Assembly (NCBI GenBank): GCA_964451925.1
Contig: CAYVKA010000013.1
Span: 1 to 64,000, forward strand
Direction: 5' to 3'
DNA from: Nevskia sp964451925
Lineage (GTDB): Bacteria; Pseudomonadota; Gammaproteobacteria; Nevskiales; Nevskiaceae
DNA length: 64,000 bases
Part shown: one piece after another, positions 26,971-39,061 of the stretch
How positions within the stretch are numbered: position 1 is the first letter of the stretch
Layout of the letters: each line of letters opens with the position of its first letter
Program-made: the position numbers and the translations under genes
The notes under the pieces: model-generated
The model's database searches: none
The model's input: only the letters and a program-made list of their open reading frames with translations
Told to the model about the DNA's origin: nothing

Positions 26971-27058
26971 ATGCGCATTATATCTGCGCATGTTCGCTCC
27001 CGCACCAGGGACCGGGCGGCAGCGGCGCTCGCTCCGGAATGCGCATCGGAATGCGCAT
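26971..27058 (-). promoter_or_regulatory. ccdAB promoter with repeated ATGCGCAT operators
   Basis: A perfect minus-strand -10 TATAAT (26982-26977) lies between two copies of the 8-bp palindrome ATGCGCAT (26971-26978 complete; 26984-26991 seven of eight). Two more perfect copies are at 27039-27046 and 27051-27058. Spacing within each pair is 12-13 bp. CcdA-type ribbon-helix-helix proteins bind such repeats cooperatively to repress their operon. No good -35 sequence is seen. Confidence 0.65.
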
Positions 27059-27076
27059 TCACGTTGAGTCCCTGCC

Positions 27077-27757
27077 CTACCAAGGCAGCGGCACCGGCGC
27101 CACGCCGATGACCCGCTGGTGCAGCAGCAACAGCAACAGCCACAGCGCCAGCGCGGCCAGCGGCACCACCCAGCCGAGCTCCGACCAGACCAGGCGGTTG
27201 CGGCCGGAGAGGATGGCGCCGCCGGGCAGGATCGAGGTTTCGGCGGCGATGCGCGGCCACGCGGCCGGGTTGCGGCGGGCGAACTTGAGGTCGATCGACG
27301 GCATGCCGGCCAGCGCGGTGAGCAGGAAGGTGCCGAAGAACATCGCCGCCGCCAGCTCGCCGCTGCCGGCGATGTGGATCGCCGCCCACAGCGCGAAGGA
27401 CCACATCATCGGGTGGCGGGTCAGGCGCAGGATGCCGCGCGCGCCATCGCGGCGCGTGCCGGCATCCTCAGGCCTGAGGCTGATGGTCAGCAGCGAAGCG
27501 AGCAGCAGGTACACCGCCGGCAGCATCAGCGCCACCAGCACCCAGCGCAGCGATGGCGGCGCCACCCACAGCAGTGTCCTCGGCGCATGGATGAAGGCGT
27601 CAACCAGCAGGGACAGGATGGCAATAGACGCCACAGAGAACAGCGCACGGAAACCCTGGTCACCGAGGGGCCGCGCGAGGACGCCGCGCAGCGGGGTGCC
27701 GGCCAGGCCGATGTGCAGGGCCAGCCACAGCACGCTGGCCAGGATCAGCAGGTTCAT
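27077..27757 (-). CDS. NnrU family membrane protein
   Basis: A 226-residue protein with five or six membrane helices and the NnrU core RLTRHPMMWSFALWAAIHI followed by GMPSIDLK. NnrU family members are linked to nitrite/nitric oxide reduction in some denitrifiers and resemble isoprenylcysteine-methyltransferase-like membrane proteins, but no denitrification genes are seen here. ATG 27757 is chosen over the ATG two codons upstream because AAGGAGG sits 7 bp before it. It lies downstream of a DUF1453-like gene and a two-component system on the same strand. Confidence 0.8.
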   Translation of the reverse strand: MNLLILASVLWLALHIGLAGTPLRGVLARPLGDQGFRALFSVASIAILSLLVDAFIHAPRTLLWVAPPSLRWVLVALMLPAVYLLLASLLTISLRPEDAGTRRDGARGILRLTRHPMMWSFALWAAIHIAGSGELAAAMFFGTFLLTALAGMPSIDLKFARRNPAAWPRIAAETSILPGGAILSGRNRLVWSELGWVVPLAALALWLLLLLLHQRVIGVAPVPLPW

Positions 27758-27797
27758 CGCCATTCCTCCTTGGTCCGCGACGCCGCTTGCGCCGCTC

Positions 27798-28343
27798 TCA
27801 GGCCGCCGGCTCGGCCGGGACCGCCACGCCCAGCTGCCGGCTGCGCAGCAGCACGCCGCCGTAGTAGATCGCGTAGTAGCCGACCGCCAGGCCAAACAGC
27901 GCCAGCATCGACACGCTGCGCCGGCCGCTGAACGGCCCCAGCAGGGAGAGGTCGATGACGCCGGCCTGCAGCAGCGGGTAGACCGTCACCAGGCGGTAGA
28001 CCAGCCGCACCACCAGCAGGGCGGTGACGGCCAGGCCGATGTAGACGTTGGGCGTGTACCAGTGGCGGCCGTCGCGCGCCTCGAAACGGGTGCGGTTGAG
28101 GCTGAGCCAGCCCAGGCCGCCGCCGAGTGCGATGGCGGCGGCGGCGACCTCGCGTCCCAGCGGGCCGACCGGCGAAAGCAGGAGCAGCACGGCGAAGGCG
28201 CTGAACAGCGCCACGCGCAGGCTCATGCGCAGCGGCCGCACTTTTTGCGGCCCGAGGTGGCTGCGGTAACGGCGATACAGGCGCCAGACGACGAAAAGCG
28301 CCAGCGCAGCGAAGCCCAAGCCGTGCAGCGTGGTGATGACCAT
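27798..28343 (-). CDS. Membrane protein, DUF1453/CcdC-like
   Basis: A 181-residue protein with about five hydrophobic segments. The RLYRRYRSHLGPQKVRPLRM loop after the first helix resembles the RxG-Q-RPRR loop of DUF1453 (CcdC-like) proteins, but similarity is weak and I give it low weight. AGGAGCG lies 8 bp before ATG 28343. The gene is 18 bp behind the LuxR-type regulator and 40 bp before the NnrU-like gene, so all four probably form one unit. No function is assigned. Confidence 0.6.
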   Translation of the reverse strand: MVITTLHGLGFAALALFVVWRLYRRYRSHLGPQKVRPLRMSLRVALFSAFAVLLLLSPVGPLGREVAAAAIALGGGLGWLSLNRTRFEARDGRHWYTPNVYIGLAVTALLVVRLVYRLVTVYPLLQAGVIDLSLLGPFSGRRSVSMLALFGLAVGYYAIYYGGVLLRSRQLGVAVPAEPAA

Positions 28344-28361
28344 GAATGCTCGCTCCTGGTG

Positions 28362-28991
28362 CTACAGCAGCCGCGCGCCGATGGCCTTGAGCACGGCATG
28401 GGTGCGGTCGCGCGCCTCCAGCTTATACAGGATTTCGGTCAGATGATTCTTCACCGTGCCGTCGGAGATGCCGAGGGCACGGCCGATCTCCTTGTTGGAA
28501 TAGCCGCCGGCGACCAGGCGCAGCACCGCCAGCTCGCGCCCGGTCAGGTGCGCCGGCGCCGCCGTGTCGGGCAGCGCCTGGCCGGCCCGGTGCAGGCTCT
28601 GCGGCGCCAGCAGAGTTTCGCCGGCCGCCACGCGCAGGATCGCCGCCTTCAGTTCCTCCGGCGCCGCGTCCTTGAGCAGGAAGCCCTGCGCGCCGGCCTG
28701 CACCGCGCCCTGCAGCAGCGCGGCGTCGTCGAACGTGGTAAGCAGGATGGCGGGCGTGTAGTCGCCGCGCACGCGCAGCGCGCGCACCACCTCGATGCCG
28801 GAATGAAGCGGCATGCGTACATCGCTGAGCAGCACGTCGACGCGGGTCCGCTGCAGCGCCGCCAGCAGCGCCGCGCCGTCCTCCGCCTCCACCGCCACCT
28901 CCAGGCCGCCGAGCTGCTCCAGCAGGGCGCGCAGGCCGTGCCGCACCAGGGCCTGGTCGTCGGCGAGGGCGATGCGCAGCGCGCCGCTCAT
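28362..28991 (-). CDS. Response regulator, NarL/LuxR family
   Basis: A 209-residue regulator. The receiver has the acidic pair DD at 11-12, phosphoacceptor Asp57 (LLSDVRMPLHSG) and Lys in FLLKDAAPEELKAAI. The C-terminal LuxR helix-turn-helix (about 148-205) has LTGRELAVLRLVAGGYSNKE and GTVKNHLTEILYKL. ATG 28991 overlaps the sensor kinase stop by 4 bp, so output is coupled to the kinase. Adjacent membrane genes downstream are the nearest candidate targets. Confidence 0.93.
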   Translation of the reverse strand: MSGALRIALADDQALVRHGLRALLEQLGGLEVAVEAEDGAALLAALQRTRVDVLLSDVRMPLHSGIEVVRALRVRGDYTPAILLTTFDDAALLQGAVQAGAQGFLLKDAAPEELKAAILRVAAGETLLAPQSLHRAGQALPDTAAPAHLTGRELAVLRLVAGGYSNKEIGRALGISDGTVKNHLTEILYKLEARDRTHAVLKAIGARLL

Positions 28992-30196
28992 GCCGGCAGG
29001 CCCGCCGCGGGCGCCTGCGGCAGCCAGGCGCTGAGGCGCAGGCCTCCGCCGTGGCACACGCCGATTTCCAGGCGGCCGCCGAGCGCTTCGAGGCGCTCGC
29101 GCATACCGCGCAGGCCGTTGCCGGGCAGCGGCGCCTGCCGGGCATGGCCATCGTCCTCGACCACCAGGGCGATGCCATCGCCGGCGCTGTCGAGGCGGAT
29201 GGCGATATGCGTGGCGCCACTGTGGCGCAGCGCATTGGTCAGCCCCTCCTGGGCGCAGCGCAGCAGGGCCTGCGCCTGCGCCAGTCCGGCGGCGCGCGCC
29301 GCAGGCGCCAGCGCCAGCCGCACCTGCGGATGGGGCAGCGCCGGCACCAGCGCGGCCAGCGCCTGCTGCAGGTCGATGCCGTCATGCTGGCGCAGGGTGC
29401 TGACCACGCCGCGCACATCGTTCAGCACTTCGTCGGCAAGGCGCTGGCACTCGGCGATCGACGCCGCTTCCGCGCCGGCCTGGCGCGCTTGCAGCCGCAG
29501 CTGCAACTTCAGCGCGGTGAGCTTGTGCCCGACCACGTCGTGCAATTCGCGCGACAGGCGCAGCCGCTCCTCGCCGCGGGCGCTTTCCAGCAGCAGGCGG
29601 CGCGTCGCCAGCAGCTCGGCATTGATGCGCTGCGCCTGGTCACGCGCCAGTTCGGCACGCTTGGCATAGGACAGGGTCAGGGCGGCGAAGGCCTGGAAGC
29701 CGGCGTAGGCCAGCATGCCGGACAACATTTCGGTCCAGCCCCAACGCTGTGCCAGCATGGCGCCCAGCGGCAGGTTGATGGCCAGAAGCGACAGCAGCGT
29801 GGCACGCGCCGAATACACCACCGCCAGCTGCCCTGCGACGATGATCAGCAGCACCGGCAGGGAGCCGCCATTGCTGGACACGCCGCCGCGGTCGATCAAG
29901 CCCCAGCAGGCGAGCAGCGCCACCACCGCCTCTAGCCACAGCAGGCGGCGCAACTTGTGCTCGGCGATGTCGTGCGGCTCGCCCGGGTCCAGGCAGCGCG
30001 CCACGTACAGCACTGGGAAGGCCAACAGTGCGGCGAAGCCGGCACGCGTCCTCAGACTCCACTCCACCTGGTGGTGCAGCCAGTCCAGCGCCGGACCGGA
30101 AGCCACCGCCGTCCAGGTGACGTAGGCCGTCAGGTTGAGCGGCGCAAACAGCCCGTTCCACTGCTGGCTGCGGAAGGATGGCGGCAATTCGCTCAT
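28988..30196 (-). CDS. Sensor histidine kinase, NarL-partner type (HisKA_3)
   Basis: A 402-residue kinase. The N-terminal membrane domain (residues 20-180) has five or six helices and no extracellular sensor, so it may sense a membrane-linked signal. The dimerisation box RLSRELHDVVGHKLTALKLQ puts the phospho-His at 219. The ATPase part has EGLTNALRHSGATHI, VEDDG and GLRGMRERLEALGG, as in DesK-like kinases. It overlaps the regulator by ATGA. The 132-bp gap to the divergent DUF2306 gene should hold both promoters; none was confidently placed. Confidence 0.92.
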   Translation of the reverse strand: MSELPPSFRSQQWNGLFAPLNLTAYVTWTAVASGPALDWLHHQVEWSLRTRAGFAALLAFPVLYVARCLDPGEPHDIAEHKLRRLLWLEAVVALLACWGLIDRGGVSSNGGSLPVLLIIVAGQLAVVYSARATLLSLLAINLPLGAMLAQRWGWTEMLSGMLAYAGFQAFAALTLSYAKRAELARDQAQRINAELLATRRLLLESARGEERLRLSRELHDVVGHKLTALKLQLRLQARQAGAEAASIAECQRLADEVLNDVRGVVSTLRQHDGIDLQQALAALVPALPHPQVRLALAPAARAAGLAQAQALLRCAQEGLTNALRHSGATHIAIRLDSAGDGIALVVEDDGHARQAPLPGNGLRGMRERLEALGGRLEIGVCHGGGLRLSAWLPQAPAAGLPA

Positions 30197-30328
30197 GGCC
30201 CAGTATAAGTAAGCCCGCGTGGCGCTCTAAGGTGAGTTCTCTCACCCTCGCCCGATGCGCTTTGTCATCTGCCTCATCCGCCGGCGCGGCGCGACACTGC
30301 CGCCACGGTCCCAGACGAGGAAACGGAT

Positions 30329-31054
30329 ATGCATGGCACGGTGCTGGCAGTACACATCGCGGTGGGAGCCGCGGCACTGTTGTCTTTCTGGACGGCCGCG
30401 CTGGCGCGCAAGGGCGGTCCCCTCCACCGCGCCGCCGGCCGCGTCTACCTGTGGGCGATGTGGGCGATCCTGCTCAGCGCGCTGCCGCTGTCGCTGACAT
30501 TCTTCGGCAGCGGCCAGCCACTGTCCGGAGTGTTCTTCGTCTACCTGCTGATCCTGGTCGGCACCGGCGTGACGCTGGCACCGCGCGCGGTCCGCCTGAA
30601 GCTGGACTTCGCCGCGTTCCGCGGCGGCTTGTACGGGCCGCTCGCCTGGTTGCAGCTGGGCAGCGGCTTGGCCGTGGTCCTGATCGGATTGTGGTTTTCA
30701 AAACCTCTGCCGGTTGTATTCGGCGGCGTCGGCGTGGCGGTGTCGCTGCGCATGTTGTGGCTGCGGCGCCTGGATGCCGCCCCGGCCGGCTGGTGGCTGC
30801 GCGAGCATTTCACCGCCATGCTCGGCAACGGCGTGGCGACCCACATCGCCTTCCTCGACATCGGCCTGGTGCGGCTGCTGCCGCAGGACCTGGCGACGCA
30901 ATTGCAAGACCTGCACCTGGCCTGGTTCGGGCCGCTGGCGGTCTCCGGAATCGCCGGCACCTGGCTCAACCTGCGCCACCGGCGCCGTTTTTCCCGTCCC
31001 GCCGAAAGGGGACCGATCACCCGGCCGGCGGCGCTCGACGAGAGCGTCGCGTGA
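30329..31054 (+). CDS. DUF2306-like membrane protein
   Basis: A 241-residue protein with seven hydrophobic segments. The start HIAVGAAALLSFWTAALARK followed by GPLHRAAGRVYLWAM is the pattern of DUF2306 proteins (a conserved His-x-x-x-Gly-Arg-x-Tyr after the second helix). Function unknown; the conserved histidines could hold haem or metal. A GAGGAAACGGAT ribosome site precedes ATG 30329. The stop overlaps the GTG start of the following DUF2141 gene. Confidence 0.6.
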   Translation: MHGTVLAVHIAVGAAALLSFWTAALARKGGPLHRAAGRVYLWAMWAILLSALPLSLTFFGSGQPLSGVFFVYLLILVGTGVTLAPRAVRLKLDFAAFRGGLYGPLAWLQLGSGLAVVLIGLWFSKPLPVVFGGVGVAVSLRMLWLRRLDAAPAGWWLREHFTAMLGNGVATHIAFLDIGLVRLLPQDLATQLQDLHLAWFGPLAVSGIAGTWLNLRHRRRFSRPAERGPITRPAALDESVA

Positions 31055-31473
31055 AAACGCCGACACCGGCGGCCGTCCTATGCGGCCTGCTCGCCGTCAC
31101 GCCCGCCTTCGCCGCGACGCTGGAGGTGCATGTCGACCATCTGCGCCCCAACGGCAGCCTGCACGTCGCGCTGTACCGCGATGCGGCGAGCTGGCGGCGG
31201 CAACAGGGCGCCTACGCCGAGCGTACCCTGCGCAACCCCGCCCCCGGCGAAACCCTGCGCTTCGACAATCTGCCGCCCGGACGTTACGCCATCAGCGCGC
31301 AACAGGAAGCCACCGAGGAGTCGCTGCCGCAGACCCTGCTGCTGACCCTGGCACGGCACGGCGACAGTGGCGGCGGCGATCTGCTGCGGACCTCCTTTGA
31401 ACACGCCGCCATAAGCGTCGGTGACGAAGACCCGAGCGTGCGGGTGCATTTGTATACGGATAGCCGCTATTGA
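31051..31473 (+). CDS. Secreted DUF2141 protein
   Basis: A 140-residue protein starting at GTG 31051, overlapping the previous stop (GTGA). A signal peptide ends near AFAA (residue 21-22). The mature part begins LEVHVDHLRPNGSLHVALY and has FDNLPPGRYAISA, the pattern of DUF2141 periplasmic proteins, which have a single transthyretin-like beta-sandwich. Function unknown. A strong bidirectional terminator follows. Confidence 0.75.
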   Translation: MKTPTPAAVLCGLLAVTPAFAATLEVHVDHLRPNGSLHVALYRDAASWRRQQGAYAERTLRNPAPGETLRFDNLPPGRYAISAQQEATEESLPQTLLLTLARHGDSGGGDLLRTSFEHAAISVGDEDPSVRVHLYTDSRY

Positions 31474-31498
31474 GCGGAGCATCGGGGAGTCCGCTGAA

Positions 31499-31530
31499 AA
31501 GGAAAAGCCCGCTATCGCGGGCTTTTCCTT
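31499..31530. terminator. Bidirectional intrinsic terminator
   Basis: A 14-bp perfect stem (AAGGAAAAGCCCGC at 31499-31512 with its complement at 31517-31530) and TATC loop, with A/T-rich flanks on both sides. It ends the DUF2141 transcript from the left and gltD from the right. Confidence 0.9.
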
Positions 31531-31551
31531 CTTTCACAATGCGCTTGCGTG

Positions 31552-32958
31552 TCAGACACCCAGATAGTCGAGAATGCCCTCAGCCGCCTGGCGCCCTTCA
31601 TACACCGCGGTGACCACCAGATCGGAGCCGCGCACCATGTCGCCGCCGGCGAACACCTTGGCGTTCGTGGTCTGGAACTTGCGCTGCTCCGAGGTCTTGA
31701 TGCGGCCGTCCGCCTGCAGTTCGACGCCGTGCTGGGTGATCCAGGCCGCGGGGCTGGGACGGAAGCCGAAGGCGATCAGCACGCGGTCGGCCGGGATGAC
31801 TTCCTCGGACCCTTCCACCACTTCCGGCTGGCGGCGCCCCTTGGCGTCGGGCTTGCCCAGGCGCGTCTCCACCAGCTTGACACCCTCGACCTTGCCATTG
31901 CCGACAATTTCCACCGGCTGGCGGTTGAACAGGAAACGCACACCCTCTTCCTTGGCGTTGGCCACTTCGCGCCTGGAGCCGGGCATGTTGGCCTCGTCGC
32001 GGCGATAGACGCAGGTGACCCGGGTGGCCTGCTGGCGCACGCTGGTGCGGTTGCAGTCCATGGCGGTGTCACCGCCGCCGAGCACCACCACGCGCTGGCC
32101 GCGCACGTCGATGAACTGCGCGGGGTCGGTTTCCAGACCCATCACGCGGTTGACGTTGGAGATCAGGAACGGCAGCGCCTGTGTCACGCCCGGCAGATCC
32201 TCGCCCGGGAAGCCGCCCTTCATCTCGGTGTAGGCGCCCATGCCGAGGAATACCGCGTCGTATTCGGACAGCAGCTGCTCGAACGGGATGTCGCGGCCGA
32301 TCTCGGTGTTGAGGCGGAACTCCACGCCCATGCCCTCGAGCAGGCCGCGGCGCGTCTTCACCACGTCCTTTTCCAGCTTGAACGGCGGGATGCCGAAGGT
32401 GAGCAGGCCGCCGATCTCGCTGTAACGGTCGTAGACCACCGCCTGCACGCCGTTGCGGGTCAGCACGTCGGCGCAGCCCAGGCCTGCCGGGCCGGCACCG
32501 ACGATGGCGACGCGCTTGCCGGTGGGCACCACGCTGGACATGTCCGGGCGCCAGCCCTGCTTCACCGCTTCGTCGGTGATGTACTTCTCGATGTTGCCGA
32601 TGCTGACCGCGCCGAAACCGTCCTCCAGCGTGCAGGCCCCTTCGCACAGGCGGTCCTGCGGGCAGATGCGGCCGCAGATCTCCGGCAGGGAGTTGGTCTG
32701 GTGCGACAGCTCGGCGGCGGCGAACAGGTTGCCCTCCTGGATCAGCTTGAGCCAGTTGGGAATGAAGTTGTGCACCGGGCACTTCCACTCGCAATACGGG
32801 TTGCCGCAATCGAGGCAGCGCCCGGCCTGGGCCGCGGCCTGGTCGGACTTGAACTGGCCGTAGATCTCGCGGAAATCGTGCAGGCGGATTTCCACCGGCG
32901 CCTTCTTCGGATCCTGGCGGGGCAGGTCCAGGAACTGCATGACGTTCTTCGTTGCCAT
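31552..32958 (-). CDS. gltD: Glutamate synthase (NADPH) small subunit
   Basis: A 468-residue FAD/NAD(P)H subunit that passes electrons to GltB for making glutamate from glutamine and 2-oxoglutarate. N-terminal iron-sulfur cysteines are present (RCLDCGNPYCEWKCPVHN and CGRICPQDRLCEGAC), the FAD Rossmann motif is VAIVGAGPAGLGCA (about 148-161), and the NADPH fold is VVVLGGGDTAMDC. It follows gltB after 109 bp that hold a heptamer repeat element. Confidence 0.97.
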   Translation of the reverse strand: MATKNVMQFLDLPRQDPKKAPVEIRLHDFREIYGQFKSDQAAAQAGRCLDCGNPYCEWKCPVHNFIPNWLKLIQEGNLFAAAELSHQTNSLPEICGRICPQDRLCEGACTLEDGFGAVSIGNIEKYITDEAVKQGWRPDMSSVVPTGKRVAIVGAGPAGLGCADVLTRNGVQAVVYDRYSEIGGLLTFGIPPFKLEKDVVKTRRGLLEGMGVEFRLNTEIGRDIPFEQLLSEYDAVFLGMGAYTEMKGGFPGEDLPGVTQALPFLISNVNRVMGLETDPAQFIDVRGQRVVVLGGGDTAMDCNRTSVRQQATRVTCVYRRDEANMPGSRREVANAKEEGVRFLFNRQPVEIVGNGKVEGVKLVETRLGKPDAKGRRQPEVVEGSEEVIPADRVLIAFGFRPSPAAWITQHGVELQADGRIKTSEQRKFQTTNAKVFAGGDMVRGSDLVVTAVYEGRQAAEGILDYLGV

Positions 32959-32969
32959 CTTTAGAAGCC

Positions 32970-33051
32970 GGGAATCGGGAATGGGGAATCGGGAATGGGA
33001 AAGAAGCCGCGAATCGCTTTTTCGATTCCCGATTCCTGATTCCCGATTCCC
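32970..33051. repeat. Inverted heptamer element between gltB and gltD
   Basis: Left arm is four tandem GGGAATC/G heptamers (32970-32997); right arm is four GATTCCC/T heptamers (33024-33051). The 26-bp centre contains AAGCCGCGAATCGCTTTTT. The RNA would form a long hairpin in the gltB-gltD intercistronic region, which could affect the subunit ratio. Confidence 0.9.
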
Positions 33052-33067
33052 GCAGCCGTGAGCGCGC

Positions 33068-37531
<4,464 letters not shown>

Positions 37532-37971
37532 GACCGTGTGCCTCTGGCCCCCCGTTGGGGCCTATTTGCGGCGGCGCGCCACCCTGCCTCGACGACGGCC
37601 TTGTTTGCGGACTGCACAAACCTTGGGACGGGATGCAGGGTGGATGGACGCGCGGCGACTGGTTTCGCCGCAGCGCAACATCGCATTATAGAAGCGAAAG
37701 TCGTGCCGTCAATGAGAGGGCGGCGAGTGGTCGCCGCTCAACCGCGGCTGTCCGTTGGACAGTGCGGGTTTGCGGCTGGCCGGCGCGCGGCGCGCTATTG
37801 CCGTCAGGGGCTAAGCGTCGGTCGCCAATCGCTTTTTTCAGACGCTGAAGAACAGGCAGCGGCCCGCGGCGACGGCCGGCAGCCAGGCCGGCGGCGGCGC
37901 CGGGCCGGCACGGCGCCGGACCGGACTGCTGGACGAAGCCCTGGCGGCGCGCTGATGCGCGCGGCCGCGGC
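37532..37971. other. 440-bp intergenic region upstream of gltB
   Basis: It holds the gltB promoter (next entry). The remainder (about 37740-37971), between that promoter and the end of the MDR gene, is GC-rich with short open frames in several phases. None has a convincing start and ribosome site or recognisable motif. A remnant of a lost gene is possible, but nothing supports it. Confidence 0.6.
37685..37712 (-). promoter_or_regulatory. Sigma-70 promoter of gltBD
   Basis: On the minus strand TTGACG (37712-37707), a 16-bp spacer and a perfect TATAAT (37690-37685). The predicted start near 37678 gives a leader of about 147 nt before gltB. This is among the clearest promoter matches in the window. 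Confidence 0.7.
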
Positions 37972-38940
37972 TCAGTCCTTGACGAAAACCACCTTGTCGC
38001 TGCCGGCGTCGCCCGCCAGCTCCCGGTACACCGCCAGCGCCTGGCTCAGCGGGCGCTCCTGCGGCGCCGGCGGCGGCGGCAGCAGGCCGGTGGCGAAGGC
38101 GATGCTGAAGCGGTCGAGCATGGCGGCGCAGGCGCGGCTGTCGTAGAGCAGCGAGTTGACGCCGATGACGCTGCCGCCGCGGCGGTACAGGTCGAGCAGC
38201 GGCAGCGGGCTGATGCCGCCGGGCGGGGCGGCGATCACCGCGATGCGGCCGAATTCGGCCAGCGCCGACACCGCCGGGCCGAGCCAGGCGCCGGTGGTGT
38301 CGAACACCAGGTCGGCGCCGGCCGGGTAGTAGCGGCGCACCGCAGCGGACAGATCCTCGCTTTCACCCAGCAGGATCGCCTCGAAGCCTTCGGCGGCCAG
38401 CTGTTCCACCTGCTGCGGGCGGCGCACCGCGCCGATCACCTGGGCGCCACACCAGCGTCCCAGCGCCAGCGCGGCACGGCCGACCGCGCCGGCGGCGCCG
38501 ATCACCACCAAACCATCGCCGGGGGACAGGCCGCCGCGCTCCAGCGCGTCCCAGGCGGTGGTGTAGGGCACGCCGCAGCTGGCCGCCTGGGCGAAAGTGA
38601 GCCGCGCCGGCTTGGGGGCGATGCCGTCGAGCGGCACGGCGATGCGCTCGGCATGGCTGCCGTCGCGGACGAAGCCGAATTCCTTGCCGGTGCCCCACAC
38701 TTCCTCGCCGACCATCTCGGCCGGGCCGTCGATCACCACGCCGGCGAAATCGCGGCCAGGGGTGCGCGGCAGCGTGGTGTAGGGGAAACGGCCCAGCACG
38801 TTCTTGACATCGCTGGGATTGACCCCGGCGGCGCACACTTCCACCACCACCTCGCCCGGCTGCGGGCGCGGCGGCGCGATGGTCTGCAGGGACAGCGCGT
38901 CGAGGCTGCCGGTTCGGTCGAAACGCAGGGCTTTGATCAT
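37972..38940 (-). CDS. Zinc-independent MDR (quinone reductase-like) oxidoreductase
   Basis: A 322-residue medium-chain dehydrogenase/reductase. The N-terminal GroES-like half has VCAAGVNPSDVKNVLGRFP and TPGRDFAGVV; the Rossmann half has LVVIGAAGAVGRAALALGRW (about 143-162) and VFDTTGAW. The zinc-ligand cysteines of alcohol dehydrogenases are missing, as in quinone oxidoreductases. It probably uses NADPH to reduce quinones or enones; substrate unknown. Downstream of dgt on the same strand, with a heptamer repeat element in the gap. Confidence 0.85.
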   Translation of the reverse strand: MIKALRFDRTGSLDALSLQTIAPPRPQPGEVVVEVCAAGVNPSDVKNVLGRFPYTTLPRTPGRDFAGVVIDGPAEMVGEEVWGTGKEFGFVRDGSHAERIAVPLDGIAPKPARLTFAQAASCGVPYTTAWDALERGGLSPGDGLVVIGAAGAVGRAALALGRWCGAQVIGAVRRPQQVEQLAAEGFEAILLGESEDLSAAVRRYYPAGADLVFDTTGAWLGPAVSALAEFGRIAVIAAPPGGISPLPLLDLYRRGGSVIGVNSLLYDSRACAAMLDRFSIAFATGLLPPPPAPQERPLSQALAVYRELAGDAGSDKVVFVKD

Positions 38941-38957
38941 GGGGCGGGAGTTTAGAC

Positions 38958-39049
38958 GGGAATCGGCAATGGGGAATAGGGAATCGCAGAAACAACAAGC
39001 CGAACGGCTTTTACCACTCCCGATTCCCCATTCTCCATTCCCGATCCCA
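38958..39049. repeat. Inverted heptamer element between dgt and the MDR gene
   Basis: Left arm is GGGAATC plus three variant heptamers (38958-38985); right arm is ACTCCCG, ATTCCCC, ATTCTCC, ATTCCCG and a partial (39016-39049). The centre holds a small stem AAGCCG-AA-CGGCTTTT (38997-39012) that looks like a weak terminator. Same design as the gltB-gltD element. Confidence 0.85.
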
Positions 39050-39061
39050 GGCGTTTGCGCG

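Noticed and set aside
32970..33051. Heptamer arrays considered as a CRISPR array or tandem repeat locus
   Set aside because: The unit is 7 bp with no spacers and the arms are inverted; no cas genes are present.
37740..37955. Possible short coding remnant upstream of gltB
   Set aside because: Several short frames but no motif, ribosome site or plausible start; left as intergenic.
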